DNA from: Symbiodinium sp. CCMP2592
Lineage: Eukaryota; Sar; Dinophyceae; Suessiales; Symbiodiniaceae
Assembly: GCA_905221615.1 (NCBI GenBank)
Contig: CAJNDT010004557.1
Span: 1,669,001-1,733,000, forward strand
Direction: 5' to 3'
Length of the DNA stretch: 64,000 bases
How positions within the stretch are numbered: the first letter of the stretch is position 1; every line of letters begins with the position of its first letter. Below, in pieces: positions 1 to 12,410 of the stretch. Below the pieces are notes generated by a model that was not told the DNA's origin, did not search any database, and was given only the letters and a program-made list of their open reading frames with translations. The position numbers were made by a program, and so were the translations under genes.

Positions 1-460
1 TGGCGAGATGAGACAAGACTGCTTGTCTGACTACCTGACTGCAACACGATCATGGCCGGCCTGCTTTCGACTAAACCCGCAACCTCAAACCCTAAGCCAC
101 TAGCTTCGAAATACGGAACATGCTGAAACAGCGGCATCCCTGAGATTCGTCGACCCTGACCCCTGTCCGTACACTTCATATATCCTAAACCTAAGCCGGA
201 AGAGCCGTATTTCATGAAACTCTCTCTCGATGGGGCTTCGTGTTCCATGTGAATTTGGTTTGTGTGTGTGTGTAGGAGTGCTGCGTTTAGGGCTTCAAGC
301 TTCAGGGTTTAAGTGAGAAATAAGGAACGAAGCTTCAGGAAATTAGAGATTCGGGGTTTGGTTTTGTGTTTTCGGCTGCGGGTTTGAGGTTGAGGGTTCA
401 GGGTTCAGCTTTAACTTGCTGTTTCCGTGTTCTCTTCTTCCTCGGTTTGGCTTTCGGCGC

Positions 461-568
461 CCAGAGGGTCCATATACAGTATCATTATGGAATTAGGTCC
501 CCAAAACCATAACCGGGATGGTCTGTTGGGACCTAATCCCATAATAGTATTATATATGGACCCTCTGG
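461..568. mobile_element. MITE-like palindrome, family C (GGGTCCATRTA)
   Basis: The two ends are inverted copies: the left begins CCAGAGGGTCCATATA and the right ends TATATGGACCCTCTGG. Imperfect pairing runs inward for about 40 bp per arm. Related elements lie at 3,235, 29,381 and 40,676. There is no coding capacity. The non-autonomous transposon label is inferred from size, terminal inverted repeats and repetition. Confidence 0.7.
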
Positions 569-607
569 GGCCTTGTTCTTTACCCGAAGCACGTCAAGAA
601 TTCAAAG

Positions 608-712
608 GGTCCTAGGTGCTGTTATGGGGGATACTTCCCTGGATCATAATAGTAATTCCTAATATGGAAACCCTACATTCTACTATATAGGTACATAGGA
701 CCCTGTCAAGAT
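608..712. mobile_element. Short inverted-repeat element, unclassified
   Basis: Ends resembling AGGGTCCTAGGT and its inverse ACATAGGACCCT bracket about 100 bp of AT-rich DNA. It resembles the neighbouring MITEs in size and in GGGTCC termini, but I found no second copy. Confidence 0.35.
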
Positions 713-767
713 GAATACTTCGAGGCCGGGACTGGACCCCTTCCCGAAATCCTAAGCTCTGAGACAT

Positions 768-864
768 GGGGTTTACCAACAATCAGAGAGCCTAATATAG
801 TACCCTAAATAGTAGGATCCTGAAGGACTCCAGAAATAAAGCACCCCTAATTTCCGATACTCCC
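768..864. mobile_element. MITE family A, degenerate copy with ACAT target duplication
   Basis: The right end reads CCGATACTCCC, and the interior carries the family-A core with GTAGGATCC. The left end has decayed. ACAT flanks both sides (764-767 and 865-868), which fits a 4-bp target-site duplication as at the copies at 17,442 and 27,174. Confidence 0.55.
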
Positions 865-3234
865 ACATGTAATGTAGTAACCTCTTTAGTTGGGTTCCTT
901 CTATGAACCCTAATATATTTGGGGGGATATAGGGCCAGGGTTTCTTAATCAGGTCCCTACATTATTCATAATTTTGGTGTTGGTTCGTGTTTGGGGCCGG
1001 CAGGTTTCGGTTGTGCCAGGGAGTCAGTGTATGGTTTAGGGTCGGTTCTAGATATACGGTATATAGTATAGGATGAGAATCGCTCGGTCTATGGCGAGTG
1101 CTCCAGCCTTTCCAGACATTCCGTCTGCAGGTTTGGCACAAAAGTTTCGGGTTTAGACAGGAGTGTCGCTGACACGCCTAGCCTATGCACTCTTTGAGTT
1201 TTGCGCGTCGAAATTTAGGCCTCAGGTCATAGTGATTGAATGTTCTTGAAACGTCCTTTCTGTTGACGTACGTTAGATTTTGGACTTTTCTCAGAAGGCG
1301 GAAGCCCTCGTGATCATGGCATGGCTGGTGCAGTCTGGGATTTCTGAGACTGTACGTTGCTATAGATGTACATGATCCTGTTGGAGGGGTTTTGCAAATA
1401 CGGATCCTGTGATTTTTATTTAGGAGACCTTCTTTTCTGAAACTCCTTTCTGGGAATCCTGACGAGATGTAGACTAGGTCCCACTTGTGCGGTTTGGGTT
1501 TTCGGGCTTTCAGAAAGCCATGCACTGCAATACTGTAGCCTGCACAGTTCTGCTAGCATCACTTCCATCCTTATTAGTTCTGCACATGCTCATGCCTTTG
1601 GAACCCACACTTCTCCACAGATAATCTGTGTGCCACCGAAACTTATGGGGTGACATGCAGGTCCTGTTTGAAGATGGCATCGGGCCAACAACCAGCGCGA
1701 AATCACATGGGACTGTATGATATCAGGGGCGATGCTGTCTGGAGTTGCGCAACCTTCAGATTCATCTTCCAGCATACGAGCACGGCCGTTTGCAGTTTGC
1801 AGTCGGACCGAGGACTCAGCGCTGAAGGCCCAGGAGATTTCCTTGACGCAGCGCCTTGCTTTGGATGAGTTTCCTTTATTCTCCAACATGCCTGATCAAA
1901 AAACCGCGAGTTCTACGGTTCGATGATCCGTCATGCAAACCTTTTGGGCATCCTTCGTAGCCCTGATCATTAAGACATCATGGAAATTTTGGCGAGCTCT
2001 TGAGACATGTCAAGCTCCATGTTCAGGTTTCGGACATTTCGAGCTTTCGATGCGGGCCCTAAGCCCTAAACCGCATGAAATGGACGGTTCAGGAGTCGTG
2101 GGTCTCGGTCGTCGCTTGTTTGTATACGTGTCTGTTTGTATGTAGGTAGTAAGGTAGGTAGGTATTATGCATATGTAGGTATGAGGGCAGGTATGCGCAT
2201 GTATGTGTGAACATGAGTGTGTGTGTGTATGGTTCTGTATGTATGCGCCTATGTATACATGCATGTACATGTCCATGTCGGTAGGTGTGTGTACATGGTT
2301 GTATATGCACACATATAGCATGGACTCAGGGTAAAAAATGGGCAGTTATTCATCAGCGGTCTGCATGAGCCCAAACCGTAATGCAATTCAGAAGTCTCTT
2401 AAATCCCCTAAACCCTTATAATAATTTACATTTAAGGATGAGCTAAGGCTAGAGGAGGTGGTGGCGGCTGCAGCAGCGCACCAGGTTGGCCCAGGGCCCA
2501 TCCAAAATGGATTCGAGATCCGTTAGAGGGTGCTTTACGGGTTCATGTAAGGCCGCCTGGCCGGGGATCTTGTTCCGGGTTTTGCCTTCACGATTCTATG
2601 GGGTCTTAGGGGTTCAGGGCTTGGGTTTTGATGGCCTAATTGTAGATTAATGTTCGGATTGGGGCATGTACTTCGGGTACGGAACAATTCGCAAGTCAGC
2701 TTGAGCAAAAAGTTTGATGCATGGCATGTCTGCAACAACTTCCTCTAGTGACGTGCTCATGTTGTAGCCAGGATCAGCTCAGGCCAGCATCGCATTGGAA
2801 ATCTGAGTGCTGTCATTGCGGCAGGTGGATCCTACGTCCGTGGAAAAGGCACGGGCCGAGATTGACACAGCGAAGCAGCGTTGCCGAGATGCACAGGCAG
2901 CGAGTCAAAAAAGAAACGTCTACTCGTAGACGCGGGCGGTTCTAGACTCTAGACGGCTTCTGGGTTTATAGGGTTGGGTTGTGGAGTTCGGGTTCTTCCA
3001 ACACAGAAGCAGATGAGTGAGGGGACGCTGTGGTTCAGCTGATTTATCAAGACTTTGGATTGTTCTCTGGGGTTCTTTATAACCAATCCTCTTGAATTTC
3101 CGAGGTCTAATATATAGGTCGTATATGGTCGTGATAACTAGTTATATGTCTCCTTGTAGTAACCCTTCTTTGATCATTAAGGCCCCAACGTTTTTTGTTG
3201 GGGTCCTCTCTCTTCAGAAACTCCGAAGCTCTAA

Positions 3235-3333
3235 GGGTCCATGAAAGCGAATAGCATAAACTTCGGCCTTAAAGTATTCCCTATATATAGGTTCACTGGG
3301 GCCAAACTACATACAAGTTGGGTACATGGACCC
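3235..3333. mobile_element. MITE family C copy
   Basis: The left end GGGTCCATG and the right end GGGTACATGGACCC are inverted. Interior CTTCGGCC and GGGGCCAA pair as in the copy at 29,381. The arms are diverged. Confidence 0.6.
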
Positions 3334-3887
3334 TCAGGGTATGCTGTGTGTCCGCATGTTCTCGGTTTGTCGGGGGCGGCGCAGCCATTTGGATGTGGGT
3401 CCACTTCGGCTCCGTCCAAGCACGCTATACTCCCCGCGCACTAGCCGACCCGGATTGTCAAAAGCCTCGAAACCCCGAGTATAGTCCCCAATTCTCTCCT
3501 CATCCGCTAGATCCTAAACGCCAAACACGTTATACACGAAACCCCTCCATAGCCAGGTGGGAGGCAACAAAAACAACCCTGCTAAACACTCTAAACAGAT
3601 CGAAGCTTCCAACACAAAGCCAGTGTGCCGCTGAACAGGGCGCCGCGGAGAATCGTCTCGTCGACCGCGCGGATGCGATGCACCTTTGCGCATGTTCGAG
3701 TGGCCTTACAGGTTGAATCCATCTACCCTAAACGCCCTGATTGGGCCCGATTTGTTCAATGAAGGGCTGAGGTCTGCGATCGGCTTTTGGCATTTCTTCT
3801 TATTGCTCCTGACAGGTTCTTGTTTATTATGTACTCGGCTACCACCATGATGCCTCCAACATCTCCCAAGCGAGACGAACCGTTACT

Positions 3888-4513
3888 TTGTTGCATGCTA
3901 CCACAAAGCTACTTTCTGTAACGTCCTGCAATCCATTCGATCGCCTGCCGGATGACACTTTCACTGAAAGATACCCGTGGGCAGATGCCTCGCCTGGACA
4001 GTGCGAGCATGAACTCCTCCGGGATGAGGTGAACTCTGCATGTAGGAGTTCGGGGCTAAGATTAATCCCAGAACCATGACGAGCAACCTTCAGTGCCGCT
4101 CAGGTTGTGGAAGCTGAAGAAAGGTCGCATCCGTTCCGGACTTATCTCAGCACTGCTTGGCGGCGTCAGTTTGGCAGGGAGGTCAGGAATGTCTGCTTCG
4201 TGAGGTCAGAGCTACTGTCAGATGCAATGATATGGTGTCTTTTTCCTGGTGGCGCGATAAACCACTCGGCTACACCTGTTCAACAAGCCTGTCAGACGAG
4301 AGCATTGGAGTCGCTTTTGCTTTTGAAAGCTTGGAGAACTGTCATCCTCCAAAATGTGAACAGCACCAGTGCCATCGCCATCTTCACCAGAGCATCATCA
4401 TGTTCATGAATCCTTTGTTCCAACATGCCCAAGCATCGGTGCCGGCAACTCGGCATCCTGATGTTCATAGTATAGTTCCAAGATGGAAAATACTTAGTCA
4501 AGTCGAGAGATGA
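3888..4513 (+). other. Possible decayed or intron-containing coding region, unrecognised
   Basis: This stretch lacks telomere heptamers and palindromes and holds overlapping plus-strand frames of some coding look. One piece near 3,890-4,078 contains CNPFDRLPDDTFTERYPW; another at 4,200-4,513 contains HSIVPRWKILSQVER. No frame is open throughout, no family is recognised and no splice model closes convincingly. It may be a gene remnant or chance. Confidence 0.2.
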
Positions 4514-4801
4514 GGAACTATGGACTTGTATCCGCATGGCTTCATGAGTGTTGGTTTCCTGGCTCAGTTGTCGCAGTGCGCATAGTGCGGTTTCTGTGTT
4601 GCATGTTGTAGGCAAAGCATGTTGTTGGGAGGGGTAACTGCGCCAGTGTTTGGGAGTTTGTGAAGATCGAAGTTGTCCACTTGAGATTTCGTGAAGCATA
4701 GGAGGCACAGACAACTTGCCCGTGCAGTCATGCCATGACAACCTGGCAATATGAAGAATGGGCCAATGCACTGTTTCATGTAAGGTTCGTTTGTACCCAA
4801 A

Positions 4802-4945
4802 ACTTTAAGTCCTAAAACCCGTAAACCCTAAAACCCTAAAGCCTAAACCCCTAAACCCTTAAACCCTGAACCCCTAAACCCTGAACCCCTAAATCCCTGA
4901 ACCCTAAACCCCTAAAGCCTAAACACCCGAAACTCTAAACCTCAA
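4802..4945. repeat. Interstitial telomere-type CCCTAAA block
   Basis: About twenty degenerate copies of CCCTAAA with 7-9 bp spacing (CCCTAAA, CCCCTAAA, CCCTGAA). TTTAGGG is the telomere repeat of plants and of dinoflagellates. This block is internal and degenerate, so it is not a functional end. Confidence 0.85.
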
Positions 4946-5607
4946 AGGCATGGATGACTGGACCAAAAGAGAGGGGCCTCTCTGGGACCGTGCGCTTGGA
5001 TGTCAGTGTCGGTTCTTTGCATAGAGAGCTAGCAGCCAGAGAGACTGCCCAACAGCCCAGCCAGAATGTTGGGTTTAGGGTTTATAGGCCTTTAAGGGTT
5101 TAAGGTTTTGGGGTTCAGGGTTTACAGACCAGGTGTAAAAGGGGGAACTGTAAACCGGAGAAGCCTTACCCTGTGCCGGATTAGAAAGCATGTGCAGCGG
5201 TGTTCTGCCGCAACTGGGTGGACAGAAATTACGGCAAGTTGTGGCTCCCGTACATTTCAGACCGGAGGTTCTGAGTTAAGTTGGACACCATGTACGCATG
5301 AGCGCAGTACAAAACTTCCAAGGAGCACCTCCAATAAATCTGTTCTTGGCCGTTGCGAAAGTTGTGGTATGCATGAACACCTATGTAGATGGTGCTTGGG
5401 CGGCAGACCCACAAGATCTTCGCTTCCCTCCTTTCTGAAATAAGCATCGCAAGGGCTTATGGTAGGAATGTGTTGAATATGTGAACTTGCTACTTTGCTT
5501 TAACCCCACAGAAAATCGAAACCCAAGCCTTCAAATCGATTGGTTCAGCCCCGGGCTTGAGAAGCCAGAATTTCTATACCTTCAATCGGACTTTGAGAAA
5601 CGTAGTG

Positions 5608-5716
5608 TAGGGGCCTAAATAATTGCCAATACTATTTTGGGTGGTTCCTTATTATAGTATTTATGTTTATAGTATAATGGGCCCCAAGACCCTACTCAAA
5701 TTATTAAGGCCCCTAT
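5608..5716. mobile_element. MITE family B (TAGGGGCCTAAATAATT)
   Basis: The left arm TAGGGGCCTAAATAATT pairs with the right arm AATTATTAAGGCCCCTATA. The interior has GGTTCCTTATTATAG and GGGCCCCAAGACCC. Copies recur at 12,312, 32,622 and 38,572, with fragments at 12,181, 33,007 and 38,745. Confidence 0.75.
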
Positions 5717-5981
5717 ATATTATGGAGACACACAGGCACACGCACCCACGCACCCCCGACTCTGGGCACCCGGCGTGTGAGTGCAGGACTAGCTACTGCC
5801 CTCTTACAGTCAGAGGCTATAATAGGGCTACTAGTAAGGTCCTAATATTTCCATATTATGAATATTATTGAATTACTACTGAGTGGGGGCCGTACCCAAG
5901 TGCAGGACATGGTGAACGCCATCCAAGAAGCAGAAGGTGCCCAGGACAGGCACCGAACGCTAGGGTCCGACATGATCCGCA

Positions 5982-6091
5982 GATGGGTGGTTGTCAAAAT
6001 CATGGTCTCTTTTTGGGGTCCCTAATTAAAATACGGCACCTAATATTTAGGGTACCCCAAAAGGAACCATAATTTTGACAACTACCCACAT
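5982..6091. mobile_element. MITE family G, copy 1 (GTTGTCAAAAT)
   Basis: Left end GGGTGGTTGTCAAAAT; right end ATTTTGACAACTACCCA. The interior has GGTACCCC and TTTTTGGGGTCCC. A second copy starts only 80 bp downstream in the same orientation. Confidence 0.75.
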
Positions 6092-6169
6092 GGAAAGAAA
6101 ACCTGTTAGCCGACCCTGATAAAGCAGACACCTGTACAGCCGTGGGGTTTGGAGCTGATCGTGCTGCTC

Positions 6170-6279
6170 ATTTGGGTAGTTGTCAAAATTAGGGTCCCTT
6201 TTTGGCTCATTATTTTTATGCGGCACCTATGATTTAGGGTACCCCAAAAGGGACCCCGATTCTGACAACCCACCCATTT
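6170..6279. mobile_element. MITE family G, copy 2
   Basis: Left end TTGGGTAGTTGTCAAAAT; right end ATTCTGACAACCCACCCA. The interior is nearly identical to copy 1 around ATTTAGGGTACCCCAAAAGG. The pair suggests local hopping or a tandem duplication. Confidence 0.75.
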
Positions 6280-7921
6280 GTAGCCGCATGTCAGGTGTAT
6301 ACACTTCGTCGAAGCGGCTGCCACCATATTAGTCAGTATGACTATGGTCTTCAGTGTGTGGTTAACATCTTTACAACGCAGAATTTGCCAAAAACAATAT
6401 TGCTTTTCAGGCCCCTGAGCAATTATAAGCCCCTACAATGCACTGCGGCACGCTTGCAGAAACGTTTCCAGGGCCCTTGTAGAAACCGCACAACCTGGCA
6501 TCGCAATATGATGTCTAAATGCCGGAACACCCCACACGCTAGCTTAATCATCACATACAAGGTCCAGGTACTATGTCATGGCATATTCCTCCAAGGCTCA
6601 CCTATATCACTGTAATACTACTGTCCCAAACCCAAGTATCTGTTTCTTGTGCCCATACAATCTGGCCCGTGTAGCAAACCTGTCACTGGAACGAACTCTT
6701 CACGGCGAACGCCGTGGCCTTTCCAGGGCAGGGACAGATTCGGGGGCTTCTGGAGACGGGGTGTCTGAATTTGGGTCTATGTATCCGTGTATATAGACAC
6801 ATAAGATGCACATGATGTTTGTGAGTAATAGTGTGACATTGTATCTAACCAATGGGAACCTGCGTTTATACTGGACAAACAGTTGAAAATAAGACGTTTA
6901 TCGTTATATATGCGTGTGTGGGTAAAGGTATATGTTTATATATACATATATATATATATATATGTATATACATGCAGAAATATAGATGCTGATCAAAGAT
7001 CCCATTGTTGGACTTCAATTAGCCCCCGCTGGTTTCTGTGTCGGAGGACTGGCAGGCTATGCAGGCAGCCATCGCGGGATGGTCCTCCACTCGGTCGATG
7101 TCAGAGGTAGAACTGACTTTGTTCCCAAAGTAGTTCTTGGCAGCAACAGGACCACTGTATCTACCAAGGCATGCACTGTGAAGGCATTGGCCCTACATGG
7201 TACCGATTATACTTCTAGGGTTTCTTATATCATAAATCGTAAGCTGCTGCCGAGCACAGCAGCATGAAGAGATGATCGCACCCAACGTCGCAAATTCGAT
7301 GTAGGACCTCAGACCTTAGAGAGACAAAAGGCAACCTGGGTAAACCCTGACCCTACAGTCAGCAAACCTGATGTTAATATATGCATGCTGTACACCCCTC
7401 TTTATCCCATTCTGAAGCCCCGTCGAACCCGTTTCTAATCCTTATGAAAGCAAAAGCATCCTGGCCTTCGTTGCAACACAAGCTGTAAACCCTTCCGAAC
7501 TCTACACCCTACTACGGCCAACTGGTCAAGATTCGCACACCCATTTACTCGGATATACTCATCGCAACACCACAGTCCTAAGCCCTAAAACCCAAAGCCA
7601 TATAGACCCTAAACTTAGCCCCAAAACGTCAAGCCCAAAATCCTACATCCCGAAACCCTGAAACTCCCAACCTCGCAGCAGCCTGGGTTTCCACATGAGG
7701 CGAGAAGAAAGGCCCGGGTCGAACCATGAGGCTCGGGTGGAAAAGAGTTTAAGGTTCAGGGTTTAGGGTTTTAGGTTTCGAGAGTTCGGCTCTGCTTGGG
7801 CACACGTTCTCAGCAGAGGGAGCCCCCGGGCGACGAAGCAAGCCCGCTGCAAAAAAGGGTTTAGGTGTAACAGCTGATCGCAAGAGCCTTGGCTCACAAA
7901 AAGGGTTTAGGTGTCCATGCA

Positions 7922-8029
7922 GGAGTTTCCGACAACAGGGGACCCCAATATCGTACCCAAAGTAGCAGGATCCTTATTATAAGGACCCCGAAATAAGGTA
8001 CCCAAAACACACGGAACCTTTCCTCCTGG
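7922..8029. mobile_element. MITE family A, degenerate copy
   Basis: The left end GGAGTTTCCGACAA and the interior GGATCCTTATTATAAGG match family A. The right end is disturbed (CGGAACCTTTCCTCCT), so its limit is approximate. Confidence 0.4.
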
Positions 8030-9504
8030 GGATTATATATTGGTTCTTCTGGTCTTTACAAGGGTTCCTGCTACACTATCATCGTTTATGCGCCGAAACC
8101 CCTAACCCTAAGTTGAGTGCTTTGGGCTTGGGGCCCTTGGATATTAAAGGTCCGCACTAGGGTTTTTGATTGCGCGCAAGGACTTCTATAGGAATTTGTA
8201 GAAAGGTTTCTTTTAAGGCGCATGGAGAGCATTTGGGTTTGGAGTAGCCCTAACTAAACCCAAAGTCCCAGGGTGTAATTTCAACGTTTGATGTGGTGCC
8301 GGGAAGCCCTTGTGCGAACTGGAGTACATACGCACTACTTGTGCATACTTACCAGGTGTCTGTTTCATGAGCAACCTACTATTCAGGTAACTGGAGCCAT
8401 TCGACCGCACGGTTTAGCCGTGTGAGAATTTACTGACCTTCTGATGGCCGAGATACCACCGCTGTCGCAAGCACCACCACGAGATGTTACCACTGATGCT
8501 GAGGCTCTTCAGGCTAAAAGTGCCACCGCCCAGAAAGAAGGGCGAAGCCCTACAAGCCTCAAGCTCAGAACCCCGAAATGCCCAACCAGAACACCCAACC
8601 AACATCAGAAACAGCATACCAAAATACTTACTCCCCGAGCCAATCAACCCTCAATAAACCCCTAAACTCTCAACAGCTAACCCCGTTAATCCTCCAGATT
8701 AGGGTCCTGTTATGGATTCTTTATACTATGCAGTATGCCATCTAAACCCCCCCCCCTCCCCCCCCCCCCAACTCCCCAAAATCGACCCTGAGACCCTGAG
8801 CCGCAGGCTTTCGAGGATCCCTCGTCGCCCACGAGGCTTTTTCGCCGGGCGCAGGAGCGATGTGGAGAGAACCTCGGCTCCGGCTGCTGATTTCTTTCAG
8901 TCCGGTTTAGGGGTCCTAAAAGGGGGTGGGGGGTGAGGAGGGGGGGGGTTTAGACCTCAGCAGCTTGAGTTTAGGATCTGAGGTGTAATATGAGTTTTGT
9001 GTAATTTTAATGGGGGGTTACACATTCGTGACCCATGCAAGTCTTCTGCAGCGACAGCTGCTGACAGCATTCAGTATTCATCTGCAGCGATTCCGGGCGT
9101 TTCACTTGCGAAACCTACTGTTTCGGGTCGTCGCAAGGACTTGCGGAAATGCTCGCGTTCTCAGTGCAATCATAGGTGCGCTGCTTCCTTTATAAAAGCA
9201 GTTGCCAGTCGAGTGGCCCGGTGCCCCTGATGTTGTCATGCGGCCAGTACTGGGCTTTGGAGTACCATACTTTTATGCTTTTGTCTTACAGGAACCATTA
9301 TGAAATCAAAGTTTATACGTTTTTCTTAAAGGAACAATTATGAAATTCAAGCTTGTCCTTTTTCTCCCTGGTTATTCAGAAGCCCAGCTTACCAAGTCGT
9401 TTCTTGGACCGCTACAGGGGTCTCGCAGAACGGAATTTGCATTATAGTATTTTGAGTCAAAACCCCATTGAGACTTAGACTTACACTAACCTTTACAGTC
9501 GACC

Positions 9505-9598
9505 CCAGAAAGTCGGAACATGGATTAAGATGATTAGTGCCGGGATTCCCCATACTTTACAATCAGGGCATGAGGATAATGTTGTTCCAACTTTCTGG
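9505..9598. mobile_element. MITE family F (CCAGAAAGTYGGAACAT)
   Basis: The left end CCAGAAAGTCGGAACAT and the right end GTTCCAACTTTCTGG are inverted. A second copy at 32,902 shares both ends and the interior GTGCYGGGATTCCC. Confidence 0.75.
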
Positions 9599-9749
9599 CT
9601 TCTACCGTACGATAAGAAAATGCAGATGGAAGGTGAGACAGGCCTTTAGCTTCGCGAAGTTCTGCCAGTCGTGGCCGGGCTGAGAGCTTTTCGCCAACGT
9701 TGTGCGTGCGCATTACAAGTCCTAGAACTACTGCTGGTTTGAGGTTTAG

Positions 9750-9846
9750 GGCACCCAGCGGCCCCATAGTAGTTCCTTTTTGGGAGCACCTTATCGGATC
9801 CTATACATGATCCTCCAAAGGAACTACTATGGGGCCTCTGGGTACC
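9750..9846. mobile_element. MITE family D (GGCCCCATAGTAGTTCC)
   Basis: The left arm GGCCCCATAGTAGTTCCTTT and the right arm AAAGGAACTACTATGGGGCC form a long near-perfect stem, extended outward by GCACCCAGCG and CTCTGGGTACC. Diverged relatives lie at 26,107 and 39,826. Confidence 0.75.
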
Positions 9847-10007
9847 TTTGAAAAGCCGCAATGGGTCCAAGTGGGGATGTCCAAGACCCGACCCCAAACC
9901 CCAAAAGCGAAGTGTGATCATAGCTTTTCGCCAAGCGCTCAGCTGAGGCTCCGAATGAAGGAGTTCCGTCAGGCAGGTAGCCCAGTCCCAGTCCACGAGT
10001 TGGGTAT

Positions 10008-10108
10008 GAGAGTTTCCGAAAATTATGGGTACCTTACTTGGGGGTCCTTATAATAAAGATCCTATTGTTTAGGGTCATATATTAGGGTCCCCTATTTTCG
10101 GAATCTAC
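10008..10108. mobile_element. MITE family A copy
   Basis: Left end GAGAGTTTCCGAAAATTATG; right end CCTATTTTCGGAATCTAC. The interior GGGTCCTTATAATAAAG fits the family-A core. No clear target duplication. Confidence 0.65.
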
Positions 10109-10663
10109 CGTAGGTTTTTTGAGATTGGGCTTTAGCGCGTGAGCTTTGCAGCAGTGTGGTGCGCTCTTTTAAACTGCTTCAGCATGCTGGTGCCTTAATC
10201 TCTGTCGCTTCAGGGTTTTAGGGATTTAGCGTCAGGGCTTTCAGGGTTCACAGGTCGTGGTGAGGTTGGCTGCTTTGGGCATACAGGGGTTCAAATTTCG
10301 CGAACCTGCTTCACGACCCTACTTGTTAAAAGGATACAGCCCCCAAAGCAAGTGTGTTGAAATGACCCTTCTTCCTTTGCAGTCAGGTGAAAAAAGGGAA
10401 CTCTGAAACAGAATAGCCCGCCAAGGCCCTGTTTTATGATAACTACAAAATCCTCGATCGATTTGCAAAAGGTTCCTGAGCAAACGAAGCCCGAACGTAG
10501 AACAACCTCCCTCAGCTAAGGCTTGCAACATGCTGCAACAATAGTAATTTCTCTGCAGATCCGATATGCCTCATAGCATCCCTTTAAAGACCCCAAACCG
10601 CCGAAATCAGCTGGGAAGGAAGTGAATGACATCCTCAATCGCTGCTCGGCCTGTGCATCTCGT

Positions 10664-10782
10664 CATAGGGATCCTTAGGGGTGTAGGGGGAGGGGGGGTA
10701 GGGGGCCTTTCGACCCATAGTAAGGACTAATAAGGCCTTTTTTAAGGAAATATAGTCCCCTACACCCCTAAGGATCCCTATG
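10664..10782. mobile_element. Single-copy palindromic element with 26-bp perfect arms
   Basis: The left arm starts CATAGGGATCCTTAGGGG and its exact inverse CCCCTAAGGATCCCTATG ends the element. The arms match for 26 bases around a purine-rich centre. No second copy was seen in the window. Confidence 0.65.
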
Positions 10783-10817
10783 ATCTCGGGAGTGGCAGAA
10801 CTTCAGGTCCTCAGGCT

Positions 10818-11005
10818 GAGGCTTTAGGGTGTTCAGGGTTTTAGGGGTTTATAGGGTTTTAGGGGTTTAGGGTTTTAGGGGTTTAGGGGTTTAGGGTTTA
10901 GGGTTTTAGGGTTTTAGGGTTTCAGGGTTTCAGGGGTTTAGGGTTTTAGGGGTTTAGGGGTTTAGGGTTTAGGGGTTTAGTGGTTTAGGGTTGTGGAAAA
11001 GGGTT
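10818..11005. repeat. Interstitial TTTAGGG array
   Basis: About 25 degenerate TTTAGGG or TTTAGGGG units in G-strand orientation. This is the longest telomere-type run in the window. Smaller runs occur near 17,640, 17,727-17,825, 27,440-27,500, 28,545-28,630, 34,405-34,510, 39,610 and 41,080. Confidence 0.85.
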
Positions 11006-12036
11006 TGGAGTTTAGGGTTGACGGTGGATCTGGCTAGTCCCCAAGCCCAGTTGCAACAAGGGTTTCCCGGTGGCCTTAGCCCTATGCCTGGGATTCCTTG
11101 GACAGCTACGGCAGAGCTGATGGGACTTTCACAACTTGGTCTTGTGCACTGAGGTGCTTGAGGACTTTAGCAGGTCGACAAATTCTGGCTTTGGTGCTTA
11201 AGCAGTTTATAGGCTTTAAGCGCTTAAGGTGTGCTTCAGGGGTGTCGGGTTTCAGTTTTTTGGGGGGTTTAAGATCTCAGGATTGTCGGTTTTAGCTTTC
11301 GGGTTTCAGCACGGGCCGCAGCGTTGAAGGAATCAAGATTTTTGTAGGTTGCTGGGGCCCCGGGGCGCTATGTTGCTCCAGGATTAGAAAGCCGGCTTGC
11401 AAGGCCATCAAGCCCGGGTGTAAGAACCCTAAGGGTCCAAGCAGTCCTTACTTTTGGTACCCAACAATGAGCCCTGAAGTTCCATAATAGGGAGTACATG
11501 CACCATCTGGGAAAGGGATGTAGATAGAAGGCTGTTGGACGGCACCTGAAGTCATGTGTCGGGGTGGGCCCCGCAAATGCCAAAGCAAGTTATCGTTCAT
11601 GTGTCATGTAGCTCATATCCCTGACAACCCTAAACCCTAAGCCCCTAAACCCTAAGATGTAAGGCCCTGCCTTTGTGAGGCAAAATCTGATCCTTGATTC
11701 ATAGGCGTTGAGGTCTGAGTTTTGAGTCAGGGATTCCAGCCTCTAAGCCTTCTCCCCCTCAGCTCCTGCATCCTCGTCCGAAGCCGAAGCCGCAATGAGG
11801 GCAGTAATTAGAGTCTTGCATGGCCGCGTGCAGGGTTCTGGTTTAGAGTCCTTAAACCCTAAACCCTAAAAACCCTAAACTTTGTGGAGTTTAGATCTTG
11901 CTCCAGACTAGCAGAGGCAGGAAGACTAGCAGGAGACCACCAGAAGGCCACCAGGAGACCACTCTTCCCAGATTTCTGTACTTGGGGGGGGGGTTAAATG
12001 ACATGCGCATGAACCGCAAGGGTTACTTGGCTTACC

Positions 12037-12112
12037 TTTGGTTAGTTGGGAATGGAAGAATGGTAGTAATAGTGGTTATAATTAATACCCCATTCCTCCA
12101 TTCCCTACTAAC
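12037..12112. mobile_element. MITE family E (TTGGTTAGTAGGGAATGG)
   Basis: The left end TTGGTTAGTTGGGAATGGA pairs with the right end CCATTCCCTACTAACTTAA. Related copies are at 19,209 and 29,641. Confidence 0.65.
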
Positions 12113-12180
12113 TTAAATTAGGGGTTAGAGTTTCAGGATTCGGCCGGATGGCTCGCGGGTGTTGGGGTTTTGAGCAGTAA

Positions 12181-12410
12181 TATAGGGGCCTTAAGAGTTA
12201 GAATCATTATACTATACTTCTCGTAAGGAACCCCAGAGTGAGAGAGAGAGGTAGAGGGTTGCACATGCCTGCTGCAGCCGGCCTGGCCCAAATGATTCGC
12301 TTGTAATGGCTAAGGGCCATAATAAGCACCGAGACTATTTTGGGGGTTCCTTACTAGAAGTATAGTATAATGGGCTCCAAAACCCTCTTCTTATTCTTAA
12401 GGCCCCTATA
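12181..12410. mobile_element. Two family-B elements in inverted orientation
   Basis: A half element (12,181-12,234, starting TATAGGGGCCTTAAG) faces a full element (12,312-12,410, ending CTTAAGGCCCCTATA). Both carry an unusual shared segment containing TACTAGAAGTATAGT or its inverse, so they are closer to each other than to other B copies. About 75 bp with a GA-rich run separates them. Confidence 0.6.

Noticed and set aside
7890-7900. TTGGCTCA resembling the end of the dinoflagellate spliced leader
   Set aside because: Only eight bases match and the rest of the spliced-leader sequence is absent.
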